DNA of 64,000 bases from Glandiceps talaboti (Eukaryota; Hemichordata; Enteropneusta; Spengelidae), in the NCBI RefSeq assembly GCF_964340395.1, contig NC_135554.1, positions 434,001-498,000 on the forward strand. Direction: 5' to 3'. The translations under genes and the position numbers were made by a program. The notes under the pieces are model-generated. The model had not been told where the DNA came from. It saw only the letters and a list, made by a program, of their open reading frames with translations, and made no database searches. Below, one piece after another: positions 10,703 through 21,129 of the stretch. Numbering within the stretch: position 1 is the first letter of the stretch; each line of letters opens with the position of its first letter.

Positions 10703-11028
10703 GTATGTTATATTTATATATATATTTATATAAAATTATGATAGGTAATTTCTAATAATATTGCAAATCTTGTATCTGTGAACTGATCTTGTTACAATAT
10801 ATTTTTTTCAAAATGAACAATTATTTCCTAAATGTACCACATACAATTCATGAAATTAAAACAGCAAAAGTGGAATGTATTTGGTGTAGTTGTACAAGAA
10901 AATGTACCACAAAATTACTCCATGTGCCTACATGTACATGTATCAGCAGTTTCTAAACTTTTGTGTATATTTACATACATTGGTATCATACTCTTGAGTG
11001 ATTATATATATTTTCTTTTTCTTTTCAG

Positions 11029-11069
11029 TGTACCTTGCTGCAAAAGCTAAAGATACAACTTGGACGTGA
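11029..11069 (+). CDS. BEN-like gene, last exon with poly(A) signal
   Basis: The acceptor is a good polypyrimidine tract, TTTTCTTTTTCTTTTCAG. In the frame that carries LDVHNIDTVR it gives VYLAAKAKDTTWT and a TGA at 11067-11069. AATAAA follows at 11075-11080, so this looks like the true 3' end of a small spliced gene. The exon is short but fits the end of a BEN domain, where a last helix follows the LD motif. Confidence 0.45.
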
Positions 11070-11176
11070 TGCCTAATAAAACTTTCAATGAAAAAATCCC
11101 AGCAGAGGTCGGTAATTCAAAATGGTACTGAAATGCTTTAATTGAAAAAAAAAGTAAATATAAAGAGGAAAAAAAT

Positions 11177-11215
11177 TGACCCCCCCCCCCCCAAAAAAAA
11201 AAAAAAAAAAAATCT
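11177..11215. repeat. C-run followed by A-run
   Basis: About 13 C then about 20 A. This is a low-complexity tract downstream of the poly(A) signal of the BEN-like gene. Confidence 0.8.
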
Positions 11216-11865
11216 AGCGTATTGGTGAGATTGTTCATGAAGACATATGGACTTTCAATGAGTTTCAGTGCCTAAATTTGAAATACTGATCTGTGTTCAA
11301 TATTGATAATAAGTGACAATTTTGTAACATTCATTATTTTGAGAAAATGTTTCAATGTCTTCTTCTGACTTATTGAACTATGGTACAATATTGATTTCCA
11401 ATTACATTATTTGTAACTTTTGATTGTCTTATTGAGCTGTTGTTCCTTATACTGCCTCTCCTGACATTTATATTTCAAACAACGTCGATTCTGATTTTCA
11501 ATGGTTCCTATTATCAGATATGTGTTGCACCAATCTGATTTTTTTTTTAAATGAAATAAATGTAGTATTATCACTTAAATTTGTTTCGTTTACAGTGGTA
11601 TATGCTTTTGTATGGCTTCTACTTACAGAACTTTGTGCATTTTGGTGAAAATATTGTTTGATAGTCAAGGTATTTGTAGCTATTTAAAGATCCCAGCTAA
11701 CAATCATTTACTAAGTTGCTAGTGCATATTTCTCTACTACATCTTGATGGTAAGAGTGGTTGCTATCCAGTTTATTATTGAAGCATACTTGGCTTGCAAC
11801 TGACAGACACTCGTACACTCAAGGTTGGATATTTTGACAAGTACAATAACTTGAACAGAATATCT
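11216..11865. other. No gene recognised
   Basis: AT-rich interior of the inverted-repeat unit between the BEN-like gene and the right arm. No long open frames. Confidence 0.5.
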
Positions 11866-11869
11866 ATCA

Positions 11870-12345
11870 GCAGGTACGTGATAGCTATCAGATGGTAAGT
11901 AAGCCTTCTCTTATCATAGTTCATGCTCTGAGAATAGCTATCGGAAGGCTAATTCGTGTTCTGAGAATAGCTATTGGAAGGCTTAGCTATATATCTCTCG
12001 TCATGTAAAATACCCCCTAAGAATGGATAGCTATCAATAGGAAAATAGCTATCTACGGGTATATGATAGCTATCAATGGCTGAGCAATCCACCTCATTTA
12101 CATAAAATGATAGCTATCAATGATAGCTATCATGATAGCTATCGACGGCTAAGTTAGCCTTCTCATTTAAATAATTCGTGCTCTCACAGAGCTAAGGTAT
12201 AGCTATCGGAAGGCTAACTAGCTCTCGATGGCTAAGTAGATACCTGCCTCTACTGTGTCTGAGGGTTATCACCACCTTGATGATAGCTATCAAAAGTCTT
12301 CCTTGGATAGCTATCGAAGGGTAGTCTTTGACAGCTTTCTGAGAG
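11870..12345. repeat. Right subterminal array of GATAGCTATC-type palindromes
   Basis: It contains roughly ten GATAGCTATC or AATAGCTATC elements, three of them nearly contiguous at about 12109-12150, with 'ggctaagttagccttctc' between. This arm is inverted relative to the one at 7935-8290. Confidence 0.75.
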
Positions 12346-12923
12346 CTAATGGAAGCTTTCCTGTTTGGTGAGGGTAGCTACCTAGTGTACAGTGTAAAGA
12401 GAGGGCGCTGTCGCCAAGTAAAGACGTGCTTTTTACACGGTGCGGAAACAGTGATTGTTTTTTGGAAAATACATCGTAATTTCAGGACTTTTATCAGTCA
12501 ATCTCGAGGAATCTGATAAAGAAGCAACCCAAGAAGACACGGAACGAGCTAGCAGCTGTTTAGCCAGTACATTGGTCCGTCAGTCAACTTTAGTGAGTGT
12601 GTGACACATATCGTCAACATTACAAGTCGCCATCTTGTCTCTCAGAGTATATAGTACACGTCAACGTAAATTGCCGAACCGCGAGGATTTTGCCATCTTA
12701 TCATTGATTTTCGCCGCAAGGACTCAGGAACCCGGTAAAGTTACTACCATAAAGACATGAATATGCGTTAGTATTTGTTTTGGCCGGTACCTTGACCCTT
12801 CACTAAATTTTGAACAACAGAGTATTGCAGACCTAACAACTTCAAGTCGCCATCTTATCCTGTAACACAAGTTGAAACGAAAGTGTGCAAGTCTTTCATC
12901 CACTTCCTTTGGAACCTGCCACC

Positions 12924-13240
12924 ATGTATTACTTTGCTTTGATGTTTATTTTAACTGTAACACTAAACAGGTACATTTTCGAGACACATCATGGTACTCC
13001 GAGTTATAAATGTAACTTTACATCACTTTACATGCAGCTCAAGACAATGCCAAAACACTCTGTCATCATGAAACGTCCTCCTGGTGCGGTAGCAGTTATT
13101 ATACTCATATTATCAGGAGACATCGAACAAAATCCAGGTCCCGCAAACATTAACTCAGTATACCCATGTGGTTTGTGTGAAATACCAGTGACATGGTCAA
13201 ATGACGGCGTGTGTTGTGATGAGTGTAGTATATATGGCAC
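12924..13240 (+). pseudogene. LINE ORF 5' part: signal-like leader, 2A, first half of PHD finger
   Basis: The start is chosen at ATG 12924 because of its exact Kozak context. The first ~19 residues (MYYFALMFILTVTLNRYIF) are strongly hydrophobic. The segment GAVAVIILILSGD leads into DIEQNPGP (13119-13142), the 2A ribosome-skipping signature with the break between Gly and the last Pro. Then come CGLCEIP and CCDECS, the first zinc ligands of a PHD finger. The frame is lost around 13235. In CR1-type elements of sea urchin and other animals, such N-terminal 2A regions have been reported as dual-function signal sequences. Whether this one is active cannot be told from sequence. Confidence 0.8.
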
Positions 13241-15030
13241 CACAGATCTTGCATTGAACTCTGTTCAGCTGATTACGAACTCTTACATTGCTCAAATGTC
13301 CAATGGTTGTGCTGCAAATGTGATAGCATCAATGTCAGCAGCTTCACTTTCCATAGTTATGAGCTTGACTCAAATTACTATGCCCCACTATCAGGCATTG
13401 ACCTTACACCAGACTCCATTTCCTCACAATTTTCTTTTAGTCCACTTAAGACTAGCAGTCCTAAACACCGTCATCATGTATCTAGTAGTCATAAGCCAGA
13501 TACATTTTTCATTCAAAATCACCAGGTCTACAAAATATCTCTTCACCAAAACCCACTTCAAACAAATCATGGTATTCCTGGTTTATCTGATCATGATATC
13601 CTGGTAACAGATTCCATCACCAAGCCTCACTATGTGAAACAAAAACCCAAGAAATGTTTTCAGTACGCGAAGGCAAATTGGGCTGACCTTGGAAAGGAAG
13701 CCCATGAGATCTCAAATGATATAAATGACCTTTATGACCAAGGGGAGACAGTCCATTCACTATGGTCGACCTTCAGACAAAGACTCATGGAAGCAATCGA
13801 TTCACACATTCCATCTAAGATGAGGCGTTACCAGAAATCGTTACCATGGTTCAATCACAAACTCAAAAAATTGACTAGACAAAAATACAGATTATACAAA
13901 CAAGCAAAGAAGTCTGGAAAGTGGTCAAATTATAGACACATACAAAGAGAATGTAAGAGACAATTTAGACATGCCGAATGGTCGTTTGTAAACAATGCAT
14001 TAGAGGAAGGACTGAAAAACAACAACAGCAAACCCTTCTGGAAGTTCATAAAGTCAAAGAAGCAAGACAACATTGGCATATCTCCATTGAAGAACAAAGG
14101 CCAACTAATCAGTGACAGTAAACTAAAAGCTGACACACTAGTCAACCAGTTTAGCTCAGTCTTTACTAAGGAAGATAACAGCACCATGCCGCAAATGACA
14201 AAACGAATAACAACAGGAATTGGTGAACTCAAAATCAAGCAGGAAGGTGTGGGAAAGCTTTTAAAGAACATCAACATTAATAAAGCAACTGGGTCAGACA
14301 ACATACCAAACAAGGTCTTGAAAATATGTGCCACTGAGTTATCGTTAGGTTTGTCTTGCATATTCCAACGTTCCATCGACTCAGGAGAACTTCCAGATGA
14401 CTGGCGAAATGCAAATATCACACCAGTGTACAAGAAGGGTGACAAACATCTTGCAGAAAATTATCGGCCAGTGTCTCTTACATCTGTATCATCAAAACTA
14501 TTAGAACACATCATTTGCCGTCATATTTTGAACCATTTTGAGAAACACAACATATTAACAACCCTAAACTATGGATTCCGTTCTGGTTTTTCATGTGAAA
14601 CTCAGCTATTGGTCACTATAAATGATCTCATGCAGTCCTACGACAAGGGTCTCCAGACAGATATAGCTATACTTGACTTTTCCAAAGCCTTCGACACCGT
14701 TCCACATAATAAACTACTCTACAAACTGGATCAGTATGGGATTAGAGGCCCGCTTCATAACTGGTTAACAAGCTTTTTACCAAATCGCCAAATGCAGGTT
14801 GTCGTCGAAGGTCAAAGTTCACAGAAAATACACGTAGACTCTGGTGTTCCTCAAGGCACTGTACTCGACCCACTGCTATTTTTATGCCACATTAATGATC
14901 TCCCTGACAGTCTGAAGTCTCAAGTTCGTCTATTTGCCGATGATTGTTTGCTGTACAGGACCATAAGATCTCAAAAAGACCATCATGTCATGCAAGACAA
15001 CCTAATTGAGCTGGAGAAATGGGCAACATC
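13241..15030 (+). pseudogene. LINE ORF middle part: PHD end, endonuclease remnant, reverse transcriptase
   Basis: After the frameshift the PHD finger continues in the next frame (VQWLCCKCDSI near 13300). Then follow a Ser/His-rich linker, the endonuclease C-terminal motif GLSDHDILVTD, a basic linker with KSLPWFNHKLKKL, and RT motifs: KATGSDNIPNKVLK, NYRPVSLTSVSSKLLE, ILDFSKAFDTVPH, GVPQGT and FADD at 14933-14944 (the catalytic Asp pair). Leu-Asp-Pro replaces the usual Leu-Gly-Pro after GVPQGTV, an Asp-for-Gly change. Early endonuclease motifs are absent, so this copy could not nick DNA by itself. Confidence 0.85.
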
Positions 15031-15789
15031 GTGGGAATGCGTTTTAATACTAAGAAATGCCACATCCTGAGTGTTAGAAGCAAAAGCTCATATTTCTACA
15101 GCCTGAACAATCACATTTTAAAACAGGTAACGCATAACCCATACCTTGGCATTACTCTATCAGAGGACTTGAAATGGAACACACACATTACGAACTTGTC
15201 AAAGAAAGCTGCATCTACACTTGGCTTCCTCAGGAGAAATCTAAAACATTGTAATAAGATCAACAGAAAAACGGCATACATTTCACTAGTACGTTCAACA
15301 ATGGAATACGGGGCAGCCATATGGGACCCCTTCACCCAAGCAAATATAGACAAGCTGGAACGCACCCAAAGACAGGCAGTAAGATTTATATCCAACAATT
15401 ACAGATCCAGAGAACCAGGTTGCATACACAAAATGCTACAAGAAAACAATATCCAGTCATTACAGGAACGGAGAAGAGAACTCCGCCTCACTCTCTTGTT
15501 CAAAGTTGCTGAGGGTCAAATACCGGCCATACAACCTGATGCATATCTCACACCACAAAGACAAAAGCGTGCCATCAAACCAACGAAATTCGGAGATTAT
15601 TTACATAACAACCCCGTGGAAAAATACGCTACAAACAACTATCGCTGCTACCAGATACCTCATTGCAAAACAGACATGTACAGGAACTCATTCTTTCCAA
15701 GAACTATCACTGACTGGAACAAACTAGAAAACGACCTGGTAACATCAAGATCGGTGGGTGCCTTTAAAGCATCCATCCAGCGGAACTAA
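15031..15789 (+). pseudogene. LINE ORF 3' part: RT thumb and C-terminal domain
   Basis: The frame continues one base shifted, with MRFNTKKCHILSV, then YLGITLSEDLKWNTHI, MEYGAAIWDPF and the C-terminal SFFPRTITDWNKL. This is the characteristic order of CR1/Jockey-group LINE C-termini. It ends with TAA at 15787-15789 after a complete C-terminus. Confidence 0.85.
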
Positions 15790-15870
15790 GGGACTGTTTG
15801 CCCTCCTCTTCCGTTGATCATATGCCAGAAATTGGTTTTTCAACGTAATTGAACTGATACTGATACTGAC

Positions 15871-17479
15871 AGTAAGTATGGAAGTGTAAAGCTTAGTCCG
15901 CTCTGGCCCGTGCGATACTTGTGAAGTTAATTTTGAAGTTTTCCCGATTATGTTGTCAAAACACGACCTACATGTAATCTGTAATCTGCAAAAAAAATTC
16001 TCATCAGTCTAACGATTTTGGTGTGGTAATGATCGACCAAATGCCAACGCTAGTGTGTACGTGTGCAACTGTAATCTAGTACCTTGTACAAATGATACAA
16101 GTAAGTAAGTTAGTTCGTACCCAAGAATATCAGTTTACGATTTGAATTATACAAACTGTCACTGTGTAATAGTGTTTGGATCGTGTTAGAACAGGTCCCT
16201 CAAAATGTGACTTTTCGGGTTATAATTTTTATGTAGAAGTGTATAGAAATATGTGTTTCATCCAGACTGGGTGTCTGGCCGTACATACACACCGGAAAAA
16301 AAGTAGCAGAAACACTGCCACTTGAAAAAAAATATAACAAGCAAGGGACTCTTCAGATTAGGCAAGAACTACATGTAACCAATATGTGTGAACAGCCACT
16401 AATATGTTGATACACTACCTGGGTCGGATTTACCAAATGCTCCTCCCAGATAAACAAATGTATTCCGTTGCACATGCGCAAACCTACTTCCGTAGCGTTA
16501 AAGGATTAAAGCCTTCACGTTGCAACCTACATCCTACCAGGTCCCCAGTTATACAGCTGGGTTGACTGAGGCACAGTCGTGGTTCAAATCTTGCCCAAGG
16601 ACTTTAGCCATTCAGAAACAAACAGCAGGCAGCGACGGGGGCTTAAACCTGCAACCTGTAGATTCCAAGCCGGTCAAGCTAACCATTCACCCATCATGAC
16701 TCCACATTATTGCATGCAAACTAAAAATATCACTGGCTTTCTGGCAGCAATACGTGAATTAGTCGATATTACTTTCACTGATGTTTAGGCCAAGACCTAT
16801 TGTATTGCCATAATCTACATAAACACTTGGAAGTACGTAAACGAAGACATTCAACCTCCGTTTCCGTTGTAAAACCTAAGTCTTAACCTAATATTGTTCA
16901 AATTATCATTTGACACATATTTCTTTACTTACGACCTAAAGCCATGAGCTTTCAACTGCGATATCTGTGATAGTTTTCCCCAGGAGTTTTCCGCTCCTGC
17001 GTCATGCAATCACACACCACTAGCTAGGCACTACATATACAAGGCGTAAGAATCTACCGTACATTTGACTGCATGGCATTGTATGTTACTGCCCCCAAAT
17101 ACATGGGCGCCGTCAGAAACTCATGAAATTTGAAGTTTGTTCAAGATTTGGATCTGGTATTTTTTCACCACTTTCTAAAAATAGCATAAAATACTAAATT
17201 ATGGGCGACACAATCACAACATAAACATTTGACCGTGCTGAGCAACATTTATTTGGACGGCAAAAACCACTATCAAACCAATTTCTAAGTTGTACATTAC
17301 CTAACCGCTACAATCAAATAAGTAATTTTGATTGTTAACAAGAGAAACCACTGGTTTCATTTCCTCTCGGACCTTCTACTGCCAAGACAGCCGCCATTTT
17401 TAATCTCATTAAATTTCTCATCCAAAATGAGGCTGAAAACTAGAGGCTAGTTCCGTTCAGACTGATAGGAGTGTAGGGA
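15871..17479. other. No gene recognised
   Basis: AT-rich host-like sequence. The only recognisable item is the tRNA-like SINE segment at 16525-16705. The chance frame 16579-16788 lies within that SINE. Confidence 0.5.
16525..16705 (-). mobile_element. tRNA-derived SINE fragment
   Basis: Read on the minus strand it opens 'gtcatgatgggtgaatggtt', with a degenerate A box. About 50 bp later comes GGTTTAAGCCCC, resembling a B box, and then 'cttgggcaagatttgaacca' and 'gacctggtaggatgt'. The arrangement of a tRNA-like head plus a fixed body is that of a SINE. The B box has mutated, and the copy looks old. Confidence 0.5.
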
Positions 17480-17722
17480 CTTGTATATCTTGAAATTTAA
17501 CAATAAAGATGGCTGCCATTCGACCATATTTGATTCATTCACAAAACAAAAGTGACATGCATATGTCTCACATAGCATGTTACCCTTTATGCAGGGTTTG
17601 CTTGAAATCGGTTGGTGCATGCCAGAGATATGAGGGTGAACACACTCACACACGGATGGACAGACAGTTGGAAGGACCCCAATGTATTAGCCCCTTCTGG
17701 GTGGTGCCCAGTTGGGGGCTAA
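17480..17722 (+). repeat. Interspersed repeat family E, second copy
   Basis: It shares the core with 590-822. It ends in a clean hairpin with perfect arms TTAGCCCC/GGGGCTAA, closing on GGGGGCTAA at 17722 after a GATGGACAGACAG microsatellite-like stretch. The sequence following it again resembles the minisatellite unit at 821-1180. Confidence 0.7.
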
Positions 17723-17774
17723 TAAACTAATCATATTCTACATCTATTAACTTGTAAAAGAGGATGATACTCAC

Positions 17775-17890
17775 AGTAAACCAAACTTTTTGACCGAGTA
17801 GTTGAGAATTTGGCCAAATAGGTTTAAAGTATCTGGCAAACATTATACCAATACTTGCACAGCCAATCCAACCAATGATCATCAAACAAG
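17775..17890 (-). CDS. FRRS1-like gene, cytochrome b561 exon
   Basis: Acceptor CTCTCTATTGCAG before 17890 and donor GTGAGT from 17774. It begins with two bases that complete the codon left by the exon at 40079-40192 (G+CT, Ala) and ends in phase 0. It encodes LMIIGWIGCASIGIMFARY, then FKPIWP and QKVWFT. This is the hydrophobic helix and loop of the DOMON-associated cytochrome b561 domain of ferric-chelate reductase 1-like (CYBDOM) proteins. Family members are membrane haem proteins thought to move electrons to ferric iron or other acceptors. The next exon should start with the His-Arg/His-x-x-Leu-Met helix. I did not find it to the left, so it probably lies outside the window. Confidence 0.88.
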
Positions 17891-17992
17891 CTGCAATAGA
17901 GAGATTAAGATGATTTTAAATGCCCCATATCACAACACTGAAAATTGTTCTTTGTATGTCTCTTAATGTTAACTATTTAAAATGCATGATAT

Positions 17993-18259
17993 GTGAGAAA
18001 AAACAGGAGATCAGCCACCAACCCAAGCAGTCATGAATTAATAGTTATACCTCCTATTGTTCTCTCTTTTAGGGATTATTATGTCATAGAGAGGAGTGTT
18101 TTGGCAACAATGGCAGACAGTAGTAATTCTGACTTTGATACTTGTCAGAATTTGTCTGAGAGTGATGCATCTGCTTTCAATGATGACTTTACCATATTCG
18201 ATGGATTAATTCTTGAATCAGCTCTTTCTGTAGGTGTCATATCTTATATTCAGCAATAG
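17993..18259 (+). CDS. Unidentified acidic open frame, possible exon
   Basis: A polypyrimidine acceptor (TTGTTCTCTCTTTTAG) precedes 18074, and ATG 18111 starts an acidic, serine-rich stretch (MADSSNSDFDTCQNLSES). A weak GTGTCA donor follows at about 18234. The composition resembles N-terminal exons of many nuclear proteins, but no family is recognised and no partner exon was found. It lies on the opposite strand in the intron just upstream of the cytochrome b561 exon of the FRRS1-like gene. Confidence 0.2.
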   Translation: MRKNRRSATNPSSHELIVIPPIVLSFRDYYVIERSVLATMADSSNSDFDTCQNLSESDASAFNDDFTIFDGLILESALSVGVISYIQQ

Positions 18260-18532
18260 TGAACATGTTAATGATTTTGGAGAGTACACATGTATAGTTA
18301 GTGTGATTGGTGAGTAATAAAACTATGTGTTTTCACCAGGTATGAGTGTTTTGCTACATGCATATTGTGCAACACATCATGTTTCCTGGGTTTCCCCATT
18401 GGATACGTGACCATTTATTTTTTATAAACACTTGCATCTTTTTGGTGTTCTCAATACATCTGAGTTTTATCTAGGCCATCTTACACAAATTTCAACATTT
18501 CTCGAAAGGTGTAGTTTTAATTTAAATAATCA

Positions 18533-18649
18533 AATGTAATGGACGACTTGCAATGTCGGCAGCTGAACTCCAATGTAATGGACGACTTGCAATGTCGGCA
18601 CCTGAACTCCAATGTAATGGATGACTTGCAATGTCGGCACCTGAACTCC
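18533..18649. repeat. Three perfect-length 39-bp tandem copies
   Basis: Units start at 18533, 18572 and 18611 (AATGTAATGGACGACTTGCA ... CTGAACTCC). They differ at only two positions, indicating recent amplification. Confidence 0.95.
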
Positions 18650-18929
18650 AATACCTTCTTGACTGACACTAATTAGGTGACACTCAATAAAATGTTGCTG
18701 AAATGAACAAAATGCTATGTTTTAATTCCTAATTATTGATTTCTAATCGAAAAGAAAATATAAATAATAATATCTAATATTTTTGTACCCCATCAAACTT
18801 ACAGTAATCGGGTGAGTATCGAGTAGGACTTCCCAAGAAAACAACACAATGCAATATGGTGTTTAGAACATTCCCTTTGTTTATAGTTCAGACATCTCTG
18901 TGTTGTCACAGTACAGTCTATGACCTTTC

Positions 18930-19420
18930 CAAATATTTGCGAAAGTAGACTACAAATTCGTTATAGCAGAAAATTTTGTCGGAAAACTATCCCTCTTGAA
19001 AGCTTTGTACTTGCTTTATTTCATTTTCTTTTGATTGGGTTCATTAATAACATCAGCAAAGTGACATGTAGCAGTTTCGCCTTCTTCTTTCAAAGCACGA
19101 TCATGGCCTGTGTTCACATTTATAGTGTTTCATCGTTTAGGTTGATATGGATGTACATGTATCAAAATGAAAACAATCGACTCTCATTACTATGGCAAGC
19201 AAAGCATACAATTGGATTATGTATTGTTTTCAAAAACATCACAATCATACTGAAGATATTTTACGACACTAAATTGCCTTCTTTACGAAGTTAAATCACC
19301 AATTTCAAAGCATTTTATATGTTCTCATTTATTTCACTTCAACCATGGTCACATCCATGGGAACTCGGGCAAATTGATAAGGAACTGGTAACATTTACTG
19401 GCTTTATACATGAAATACTT
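18930..19420 (+). repeat. Diverged dispersed repeat, partner at 42418-43085
   Basis: Blocks shared with 42418-43085 in the same order include 'aactatccctcttgaaa', 'gtttcg(c/t)cttctttca', 'gaagatattttacga', 'ccttcttta' and 'catggtcacatccatggg' (there 'catggccacacacatgggg'). The 124-codon open frame at 18920-19294 is not preserved in the partner copy and is not a gene. Confidence 0.65.
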
Positions 19421-19570
19421 TCCCCCAGTGATAGGATGATGTGACGTCACAATTCCTCAAATTGAACACTGGCAGGCGCTGTATTTAAGGACAAAATAGC
19501 AACATACATGACCTTGTTACTTCGGAAGCTAAAACCGATTTTTAAGCTATACCAAAGATAACTGAGTTCA

Positions 19571-20687
19571 AACCAGATTTAAACTGAATGCCTCCCATAA
19601 GGGAATCACTAATTATGCAAATAACTCATTAAAATAAAAAAAACTATGGTAACAGGCTTTGTTTTTGGACAAGTGTGCTTTCTTAAGTTAATGTATGTGC
19701 CAAATTATACGGAATTTGAAGAGTGCATGATACTGCTTAATTACTGAATATCGTTTATTATTCAAAATACTCATTAAAAGGTAAAAGTTGTAGCAACAAA
19801 CTTCATAGGACAGGTGCGTATTATTATGGTTGATATATGTATCATATTATACGAAATTTGAAGCTTGCATTTTTAAGATACAACGTAGTTACCTAAAATC
19901 ATTAATTATGCAAATTTTTCATTAAAACTGTATGCTATAGCACCAAATTTTATAGGACGTACCTGCTTTGTTGTGGTTAACATTATGTACTAATTTGTAT
20001 TGAAATTGAAGTATGCAGTCTTAAGATATAGCCTAATTACCGAAAATCATTAATTATGCAAATTATTCATTAACACTGAAAGGTACATCAACAAGCTTTA
20101 CAGGACATGTGCGACTGTTATTGTTAACATGTGTACTGAATTATATTGAAATTGAAGTATGTATTCTTATGATATAGCCTAATTACTGAAAATCATTAAT
20201 TATGCAAATTATTTATTAACACTGTAAGGTACATCAACTAACTTTATAGGACATATCTGTTTTCTTATGGTTAACGTATGTACTAAATTATGTTGAATAT
20301 GAAGTATGCATTCTTAAGATATAGCCTAATTACCAAAAATAATTAATTATGCAAATTGTTCATTAACGCTGTAAGGTACATCATCAAATTTTATAAGACA
20401 AATGTATGTTCAAACTTGTTATAACGAATATACTAAATTATATTGAAATTGAAGAATGCAGTCTTAAGATATTGCTTAATTATTTGATTTCATTAATATG
20501 CAAATTTCTCTAATTAACCATTAACCGATCTGGCTGAAAACCTAATCAGGTCTAGCTATTACCCTAAAGATTATATATTCCAAATTTCAATACAATTGAG
20601 CCAGCCGAATTTTAGAAAATGATGACACAGACACACAGACAGACATTCGTATTTTAATACCTCCTGTACCCTTACGGGAGGTAAAAA
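19571..20687 (+). repeat. Interspersed repeat family A, full copy with about 6 core units
   Basis: The left end is 'accagatttaaactgaatgc' followed by CTCCCATAAGGG. Core units of about 170 bp are tandem: 'aaggtacatcaacaaacttt', 'taggacatatg', 'ttatggttaac', 'atattgaaattgaagtatgc', 'cttaagatatagcctaatta', 'cattaattatgcaaatt'. The right module has an (ACAGACAG) stretch and ends in a perfect hairpin, TACCTCC ... GGGAGGTA (20658-20683). Other pieces occur at 40329, 49285, 55441, 58489 and 60451. The structure matches pearl/HINE-like non-autonomous elements. Confidence 0.8.
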
Positions 20688-20689
20688 TG

Positions 20690-21125
20690 GTTTAAATCAC
20701 TTCTCACACATTTATTTTATCAATAGAAATTGCAATGTCATTTGATTGGACCATCCATTTAAATTGTCTACACAAACAAACATACACACAGACACATACA
20801 GATACTTTGCCATGCCTATAGCACTACTGAACCTTATCAGTTCAGCTAAAAATCACAATTGTTTCTACTTAATTTGCATATCACTGTTCATATCAGTTTG
20901 ACTCAACACAAATCGATCACAAGATCACTATTGACATACATACATTCATGAGTTGAAGTTTTGTATACTACTGACCTGATCATTTTGCTTTAAACAATCT
21001 ACCAGCTAGACCCAATAAGCAACCCCCTCACCAAATATAAAAACAATCGGACCAGCACACAGACAGACAGACACACACACACTTTGCCATACCTATACCA
21101 CTACTCTCAGACCACTATAGGAACA
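20690..21125 (+). repeat. Interspersed repeat family B, 3' modules
   Basis: Two consecutive 3' modules. One ends at about 20849 with ACTGAAC ... GTTCAG CTAA. The other (about 20850-21110) carries the 'tttgcatatcactg' block, 'accagctagacccaataagc' and an (AGAC)n(AC)n stretch. Nested or tandem ends of the same family. Confidence 0.65.
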
Positions 21126-21129
21126 GACT

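Larger units (their letters stand above)
7902..12381 (+). mobile_element. 4.5-kb inverted-repeat unit carrying a BEN-like gene
   Basis: The outermost 19 bp, GTAGCTACCCTCACCAAAC (7902-7920), are exactly inverted at 12363-12381. Next to each end lies a region dense in the palindrome GATAGCTATC and the word AAGGCTAA: about 7935-8290 on the left, 11870-12345 on the right. The outer 8 bp (GTAGCTAC) are themselves palindromic. They may instead be an 8-bp target duplication around 11-bp termini starting CCTCACCAAAC, and GTAGCTAC fits the nTnnnnAn pattern known for hAT duplications. No transposase was recognised inside. The interior holds low-complexity repeats and three plus-strand exons with a BEN-like product and a poly(A) signal. 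It is therefore a non-autonomous or unusual DNA transposon, or a host gene flanked by repeats. Confidence 0.6.
12390..15870 (+). mobile_element. CR1-type LINE with 2A peptide and PHD finger, endonuclease deleted
   Basis: A GC-richer 5' leader (12390-12923) precedes a perfect Kozak start (GCCACCATG, 12921-12926). The coding parts, in order, are a hydrophobic N-terminus, a 2A motif, a PHD-type zinc finger, the last part of an AP endonuclease (GLSDHDILVTD), a reverse transcriptase and the CR1 C-terminal domain. The tail has 'gaactgatactgatactgac' (15851-15870), the short tandem 3' end usual for this clade. Most of the endonuclease is missing between the PHD region and the SDH motif, so the copy is internally deleted. 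Frameshifts occur near 13235 and 15030. It starts directly next to the right end of the inverted-repeat unit. Confidence 0.85.

Noticed and set aside
13930-14445. 171-codon minus-strand open frame
   Set aside because: Antisense shadow of the LINE reverse transcriptase.
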